This document shows positions 59,809 through 64,000 of a stretch of DNA of 64,000 nt, piece by piece; positions within the stretch are counted from its first letter, which is position 1; every line of letters begins with the position of its first letter. This stretch comes from Candidatus Sulfopaludibacter sp. SbA3 (GTDB taxonomy: Bacteria; Pseudomonadota; Alphaproteobacteria; Caulobacterales; Hyphomonadaceae). Made by a program: the position numbers and the translations under genes. The notes beneath the pieces were generated by a model. The model was not told the DNA's origin, did not search any database, and saw only the letters and a program-made list of their open reading frames with translations. The stretch is taken from NCBI GenBank assembly GCA_945913285.1, contig CAMEDD010000004.1, positions 31,639 through 95,638 on the forward strand. The letters run 5' to 3'.

Positions 59809-60528
59809 ATGACTTACATCGATGGATGTGTGCTGGCCGTGCCGACGGCGAACAAAGAGGCCTATCGGAAGATGGCGTCCGATGCGTCCGCGGTGTTCGT
59901 GCGGCATGGCGCGTTAGCCTTCCTCGAAGGCTGGGGCGAGGACGTGCCTCAGGGCAAGGTCAATTGCCTAAACTCCGCCGTGTTGAAGAAGCAGGATGAG
60001 ACGGTGATGTTCTCCTGGATCGTGTGGCGGGACCGGGCCGCGCGGGACGCTGGCAATTCGGCGGTGATGGCCGATCCGGACCTCGGCGGGGCCGGCATGG
60101 AGATGCCGTTTGACGGCTCACGGATGATCTATGGCGGGTTCGAGCATTTGCTCGGTGATGCGATGACCGCGCCGGGCGTATTTGACGCGACCGTGATGCC
60201 GGTGCCGGCAGCGCGGAAGGTGGAATACAAGGCGGCCGCCGAGAAGATGGCCGCCCTGTTCATCGAGCACGGCGCCGTCTCGGTGGTCGATAGCTGGGGC
60301 GACGATGTGCCAGAAGGCAAGGTGAACTCGTTCCACACGGCGATCCTGCGCAAGCCGGACGAGGCCGTCGTGTTGTCCTGGATCGGCTGGAAGGATGCGG
60401 CAGCGCAGGCGGCGGGGTGGGAGAAAATCATGGCGGATCCGCGCATGGCCGAATTCAGCCCGGCCAATGTGGGCACGCAGATGGGGCGGATGATTTTCGG
60501 ATCGTTCAAGCCGATTGTGGTCGCCTGA
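59809..60528 (+). CDS. Protein with two tandem DUF1428 domains
   Basis: The 239-residue protein has two DUF1428 copies. The first includes YIDGCVLAVPTANKEAYRKM and VPQGKVNCLNSAVLKKQDET; the second repeats FDATVMPVPAARKVEYKAAA and VPEGKVNSFHTAILRKPDEA. FSWIVWRDRAARDAG and LSWIGWKDAAAQAAG correspond. DUF1428 proteins are small dimeric ferredoxin-like folds; the fusion would make an intramolecular dimer. Function unknown. Start is MTYIDGCV (59809) with a purine-rich leader. Confidence 0.86.
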   Translation: MTYIDGCVLAVPTANKEAYRKMASDASAVFVRHGALAFLEGWGEDVPQGKVNCLNSAVLKKQDETVMFSWIVWRDRAARDAGNSAVMADPDLGGAGMEMPFDGSRMIYGGFEHLLGDAMTAPGVFDATVMPVPAARKVEYKAAAEKMAALFIEHGAVSVVDSWGDDVPEGKVNSFHTAILRKPDEAVVLSWIGWKDAAAQAAGWEKIMADPRMAEFSPANVGTQMGRMIFGSFKPIVVA

Positions 60529-60590
60529 GTGCCGGGCTGCGACAAAGTGTGAATGAGAACTAGTTGCAAGCAGTCGGCGGGCCTGTTAGG

Positions 60591-60609
60591 GCGAATGAGA
60601 AACATTCGC
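60591..60609. promoter_or_regulatory. Fur-like palindrome before the siderophore receptor
   Basis: GCGAATG-AGAAA-CATTCGC is a 19-bp palindrome with 7-base perfect arms, matching 13 of 19 positions of the classic Fur box. It lies 19 bp before the receptor ATG. A related GAATGAGAAC half-site occurs at 60551-60560. Iron repression through Fur (or a similar regulator) is inferred. Confidence 0.7.
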
Positions 60610-60628
60610 AAAACGGGGTTCGCCATCA

Positions 60629-62755
60629 ATGTTGTTCCGACCGGAATCCGGGCCGTCGCGTCCTCGCAACGACGTCCGGCTGATCGGCTGCGCAGCAACG
60701 ATAAGCCTGGTGGCGGCCATGGGCGCGGCCGCGGACGAGGCGCCGGGCGACCTGGCGCGCCCAGACACTGTTTATGTGTACGGTGCCAAGAACAGTTATA
60801 CCGAGGGCACCTCGCGCGGGGCGACGAAGACCGACACGGCGATCGTCGAGATCCCGCAGGCGATGACGGTTTTGACCGGCGACCTGCTGAGAGACCAGGC
60901 TACAACGGGGGTCGGCGATGCGCTGCGCTTTGTACCCGGCGTGACGGTTGCGCAGGGCGAGGGGCACCGCGACGCGCCGGTGCTGCGCGGCAATGCGACG
61001 ACCGCGGATTTCTTCGTCGATGGCGTGCGCGATGACCTTCAGTACTTCCGCGATGTGTACAATACCGACCGGATCGAAGTGCTGAAGGGACCCTCCGGCC
61101 TCGTGTTCGGGCGGGGGACGGGCGGCGGGGTGATCAACCGCGTCACGAAGCAGGCGGACGGCGAGCGCGTGCGGGTATTGACGCTCGGGCTCGGGTCGTT
61201 CGGGTACGGACGGGTTAATCTGGATCTGGGCAGCGCCCTGTCTGCCGCCGCCGATGCGCGCCTAAACGTACTCTACGAACACGCGGACAGCCACCGGGAG
61301 AACGTGACGAATGAGCGGTATGGCATCGCGCCATCGGCTGCGTTTAATCTTGGTGAATCAACCTCGCTTCGTCTGTCGGCGGAGCATTTCTTGGATGAGC
61401 GCGTAACGGACCGGGGCGTACCCTCACTCAATGGCCTGCCGTACGATGTGTCCGAAAAGGCATTCTACGGTAACGCCGATCTCAGCCCGAGCGAAGTGAC
61501 GGTGAATGTACTCACGGCGACGCTGGAGCACGAGATTTCAGATGCGCTGACGCTGCGATCGACGGTAACGTATGGCGACTATGAGAAGTTCTACCAGAAT
61601 ATTTTTGCCACCAGCGCGGTGAACGCGGCGACTGGCCGGGTGCAACTGGCGGCATACAATGCGTTTACGGCGCGCGAAAACCTGATCAGCCAGACGGACC
61701 TGATCTGGCAGGGGCAGTTTGCCGGTCTTGATCACACGCTTTTGGTCGGCGTCGAAGCCGGGCAGCAGACCAGCGACAACGCCAGGATTGAAGGTCAGTT
61801 TCCGGCCGCGGCCGGATTGGAGCGGCTGTCCGTTTCCGTCGCAGAGCGCGGGCAGGGCGCTTCGGCTGTGTTCGGCCGCGTCTCACGCGACAACTCGAAT
61901 GATCTGGGCCTTCTGGCCGTTTATGTTCAGGATCAGGTGAAACTGAGCGAGCAATGGCAGATGATTGCCGGCGCGCGGTTTGACCGGTTCGATTTCGAAT
62001 TCGACAACCGCCTCGGCGCCGATGCATCGCGCACGGATGAGTTTATTTCGCCGCGCTTCGGCGTCGTGTACGCGCCGTTTCAGAGCCTCGCTTTCTATGC
62101 CGGCTGGGCCCAGTCTTACTTGCCGCAGTCCGGCGAGCAGTTCGGCAATCTGACGCCGGCGCTTGCAGATTTCGAGCCGGAAGAGTTCGAGAACTCGGAA
62201 GTCGGCGTGAAATGGCAGCCTTCGGATGAGCTGCTACTCTCAGCGGCGTTGTTCCGGCTTGACCGGACAAACACGCTGGCCCCGGGCCCGGTTGCGGGCG
62301 TATCGGTGATCACCGGAGCGCAGCGCAGTGAGGGGCTCGAGTTGTCATTGCAGGGCGAGGTCTTGGACGGTTGGGACGTGGCCGCTGCCTATGCCTGGCA
62401 GACTGCCGAGATCACCGAGACGACCAGCGCCGCGCCGGCCGGCCGGGACGTGGCTCTGGTGCCGGAACACAGCGCCAGCCTCTGGAACAAGGTGCGCGCC
62501 GCGGACCGGATTGACCTGGGGCTCGGCGTCGTCTGGCAGGACGACCGGTTTGCATCGATCTCGAATGCTGTCGCGTTGGCGTCGTTCACTCGTCTCGATG
62601 CCGCCGCCTATTATCAGCTCTCGGATGATCTTACGGTTCAGCTGAACCTTGAGAACCTTACGGGCGAGATCTATGCCGCGAGTTCGCACAACGACAATAA
62701 CATCACGCTGGGCGCCCCCCTGACAGCAAAAGTCACGCTCAACGCCCGCTTCTGA
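60629..62755 (+). CDS. TonB-dependent siderophore receptor (FepA/Fiu-like)
   Basis: The 708-residue protein is an outer-membrane beta-barrel that imports ferric siderophores with TonB energy. A long N-terminus with a hydrophobic signal (IGCAATISLVAAMGAAADEA) leads to a plug domain: TAIVEIPQAMTVLTGDLLRD, RFVPGVTVAQGEGHRDAPVL, RGNATTADFFVDGVRDDLQY and VLKGPSGLVFGRGTGGGVIN. The barrel ends in NDNNITLGAPLTAKVTLNAR with a terminal Phe. The plug marks the catecholate (Fiu) group, but the ligand is uncertain. The Fur-like site upstream fits. No TonB or transporter genes are next to it. Confidence 0.92.
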   Translation: MLFRPESGPSRPRNDVRLIGCAATISLVAAMGAAADEAPGDLARPDTVYVYGAKNSYTEGTSRGATKTDTAIVEIPQAMTVLTGDLLRDQATTGVGDALRFVPGVTVAQGEGHRDAPVLRGNATTADFFVDGVRDDLQYFRDVYNTDRIEVLKGPSGLVFGRGTGGGVINRVTKQADGERVRVLTLGLGSFGYGRVNLDLGSALSAAADARLNVLYEHADSHRENVTNERYGIAPSAAFNLGESTSLRLSAEHFLDERVTDRGVPSLNGLPYDVSEKAFYGNADLSPSEVTVNVLTATLEHEISDALTLRSTVTYGDYEKFYQNIFATSAVNAATGRVQLAAYNAFTARENLISQTDLIWQGQFAGLDHTLLVGVEAGQQTSDNARIEGQFPAAAGLERLSVSVAERGQGASAVFGRVSRDNSNDLGLLAVYVQDQVKLSEQWQMIAGARFDRFDFEFDNRLGADASRTDEFISPRFGVVYAPFQSLAFYAGWAQSYLPQSGEQFGNLTPALADFEPEEFENSEVGVKWQPSDELLLSAALFRLDRTNTLAPGPVAGVSVITGAQRSEGLELSLQGEVLDGWDVAAAYAWQTAEITETTSAAPAGRDVALVPEHSASLWNKVRAADRIDLGLGVVWQDDRFASISNAVALASFTRLDAAAYYQLSDDLTVQLNLENLTGEIYAASSHNDNNITLGAPLTAKVTLNARF

Positions 62756-62833
62756 TGCGTCCTCCCATCCCGGGAGCGCTACGGCCTGGGCCGTGAGCTC
62801 GGGCCGTTCCAGCATCCTTGGAAATTGGCGGGA

Positions 62834-64000
62834 TCAGGCGAGGTTGCTGCGCCGGAGCCGAATGGCTTGAGCCGCACCGTATTCAGGCACCAGGAGCGCG
62901 AGGAGGCGGAGCGCCTCAGACGGGTCATGGCGGCGCGCGGCGTCGAGCAGCACCGAGATCTGCTTGTCGAGCAGTTCACCGGCCGGGGCCTCGCAGGTCA
63001 CGCGGTTGATGCCTTCAATGGCGGTCGGCTCCAGCGCCTCATGCGGGTAGGTCAGCACTTCGTGGCGCTTCTCGCCTTTGCGCATGCCCACTGTCGTGAT
63101 CTCGATATCGACGCCGGGCACCTTGCCCTTCAGTCGGATCATCGTCTCGGCGAGTTTGCGGATCGCGATCGGTTCGCCCATGTCCAGCACGAACAGATCG
63201 GCGTGGCGCGTTTCTGACTGCAGCGCTGCGGCCTGGAGCACAAGGGCTGTCGCTTCCTCGATGGTCATGAAGTAGCGCGTGGCTTCAGGGTCCGTCAGCG
63301 TGACGGGGCCGCCGGCCGCAATCTGGCGCTCAAACAGCGGAACGACCGATCCGGAAGAGCCGAGCACGTTGCCGAAGCGCACCAAGGCGCCGGCCATGCC
63401 GGCATCTGTGATGATCCGGCCAATGGCCAGTTCGGCGAGGCGTTTGGTGGCGCCCATCACGTTGTCCGGGGCAACGGCCTTGTCAGTGGAGATGAAGACG
63501 AAGCGGCTTGCGCCGGAGGCCGCGGCGGCCCGTGCAACAGCAACAGCGCCGCCGACATTCGTCATGATCGCTTCGCAGATGTTTTCTTCCATCAGCGGCA
63601 CGTGCTTGAGGGCAGCGGCATGGATCACGAGGTCCGGCTTTGCCGAGGCGAAGATGGCGTGCATCCGGGACGCATCGCGCACGTCGCCGATCCGCGAATC
63701 CAGCGGCAGGCCGGGATGGCGGGCGCGCAGGTGGTGATCGATCTGGTAGAGATTGAACTCGGACGCTTCGACGATCGCCAGTGAAGCGGGCAATTGCCGG
63801 GCGACCTGGCGCGACAGTTCCGAACCGATCGAGCCGCCGCCGCCGGTGATCAGGACATGGGTGCCGGAAATCAGGGTGCGAACGGGCGAAAGGTCCAGTG
63901 CACGCTCCGGCCGGGCGAGCAGGTCAGCAGGCCGGACAGGCTCAAGCGTCTGGGCCGCTTCATCCCTGCCGAGGGCCATGATGTTGGCGCCATGCGCCGA
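62834..64000 (-). CDS. Polysaccharide biosynthesis NDP-sugar dehydratase (CapD/PglF type), partial
   Basis: This is the C-terminal ~389 residues of a membrane-anchored sugar-nucleotide 4,6-dehydratase; the start lies beyond the window. The Rossmann motif TGGGGSIGSELSRQVARQ is followed by RIGDVRDASRMHAIFASAKP, HAAALKHVPLMEENICEAIM, the catalytic TDKAVAPDNVMGATKR, and the GNVLGSSGSVVPLFERQIAA and DPEATRYFMTIEEATALVLQ blocks. Homologues (PglF, WbpM, FlaA1-type) make UDP-4-keto-6-deoxy sugars for O-antigen, capsule or flagellin glycans. The stop is at 62834-62836. It is convergent with the receptor gene (78-bp gap). Confidence 0.92.
   Translation of the reverse strand, partial: SAHGANIMALGRDEAAQTLEPVRPADLLARPERALDLSPVRTLISGTHVLITGGGGSIGSELSRQVARQLPASLAIVEASEFNLYQIDHHLRARHPGLPLDSRIGDVRDASRMHAIFASAKPDLVIHAAALKHVPLMEENICEAIMTNVGGAVAVARAAAASGASRFVFISTDKAVAPDNVMGATKRLAELAIGRIITDAGMAGALVRFGNVLGSSGSVVPLFERQIAAGGPVTLTDPEATRYFMTIEEATALVLQAAALQSETRHADLFVLDMGEPIAIRKLAETMIRLKGKVPGVDIEITTVGMRKGEKRHEVLTYPHEALEPTAIEGINRVTCEAPAGELLDKQISVLLDAARRHDPSEALRLLALLVPEYGAAQAIRLRRSNLA

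Noticed and set aside
1..64000. tRNA, rRNA, CRISPR arrays, prophage or transposase
   Set aside because: I saw no cloverleaf-like conserved sequences, regular spacer repeats, integrase, transposase or phage structural genes in any frame.

Overview
The window is high-GC, gene-dense bacterial chromosome with no rRNA, tRNA, CRISPR array or insertion sequence that I can see. An alphaproteobacterium is indicated by the gene order acpS-rnc-era-recO, an orthologue of the cell-cycle regulator CtrA ending in Ala-Ala-Ala, GANTC sites (the CcrM methylation motif) in the ctrA promoter, an LdtR-type regulator, and a porphobilinogen synthase with Asp in place of the zinc cysteines. The family mix (CsgH-type curli chaperone, TRAP transporter, two P450s, many acyl-CoA enzymes) would fit the Hyphomonadaceae/Caulobacterales; that assignment is inference.

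Layout. 1-2671: a tightly overlapping housekeeping operon (acpS end, rnc, era, recO). 2668-8447: GST, parC, a decayed acetyltransferase, a sirtuin, LemA and a lipoprotein. 8448-9324: a poor region with coding-like scraps. 9325-13840 (minus): a complete TRAP transporter with an aminotransferase, plausibly for 2-oxo acid or amino acid use. 13898-20689: leucyl-transferase Bpt, an orphan MotB, a 3-hydroxyisobutyrate dehydrogenase-type enzyme, a GST-like protein, DUF1801, and a MarR regulator with a perfect-arm operator in front of a penicillin/AHL-acylase lipoprotein. 20709-31727: hemB, an isobutyryl-CoA dehydrogenase-like enzyme, an LdtR-like regulator, DUF805, 3-hydroxyisobutyryl-CoA hydrolase, PilZ, cytochrome b561, a single-domain globin, an SDR, cytochrome c and a Sel1/prolyl-hydroxylase protein. 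31781-38576: mutL, a duplicated-domain lipoprotein, an FAD-linked 2-hydroxyacid dehydrogenase, a 38-codon ORF, xseA and purD. 39371-45662: DUF3297, PsiE, an L,D-transpeptidase-like protein, an APH-type kinase with an MFS transporter and hotdog protein, and an enoyl-CoA hydratase. 45797-47288: a small curli cluster (curlin, CsgH, curlin) lacking secretion genes in the window. 47373-55573: amidohydrolase, OmpA lipoprotein, DUF2855, a hydratase-P450 pair, a second P450, a pseudouridine synthase. 56484-59185: FlhF-like, FlhG-like and ctrA. 59333-64000: VOC and DUF1428 proteins, a TonB-dependent siderophore receptor behind a Fur-like palindrome, and a CapD/PglF-type sugar dehydratase cut by the window edge.

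The most striking feature is the amount of recognisable gene wreckage between intact genes. Two GNAT acetyltransferases, a DUF2141 protein, a TetR regulator, an O-antigen-ligase-like gene and a probable envelope protein are each readable but broken by stops, frameshifts or deletions, while all core genes are intact. Other notable points are three GANTC sites within 84 bp ahead of ctrA, an FlhF-like protein with an altered P-loop, a MarR operator abutting a start codon, and an unannotated 38-codon ORF locked between xseA and the dehydrogenase gene. I found no clear new defence or mobile system.
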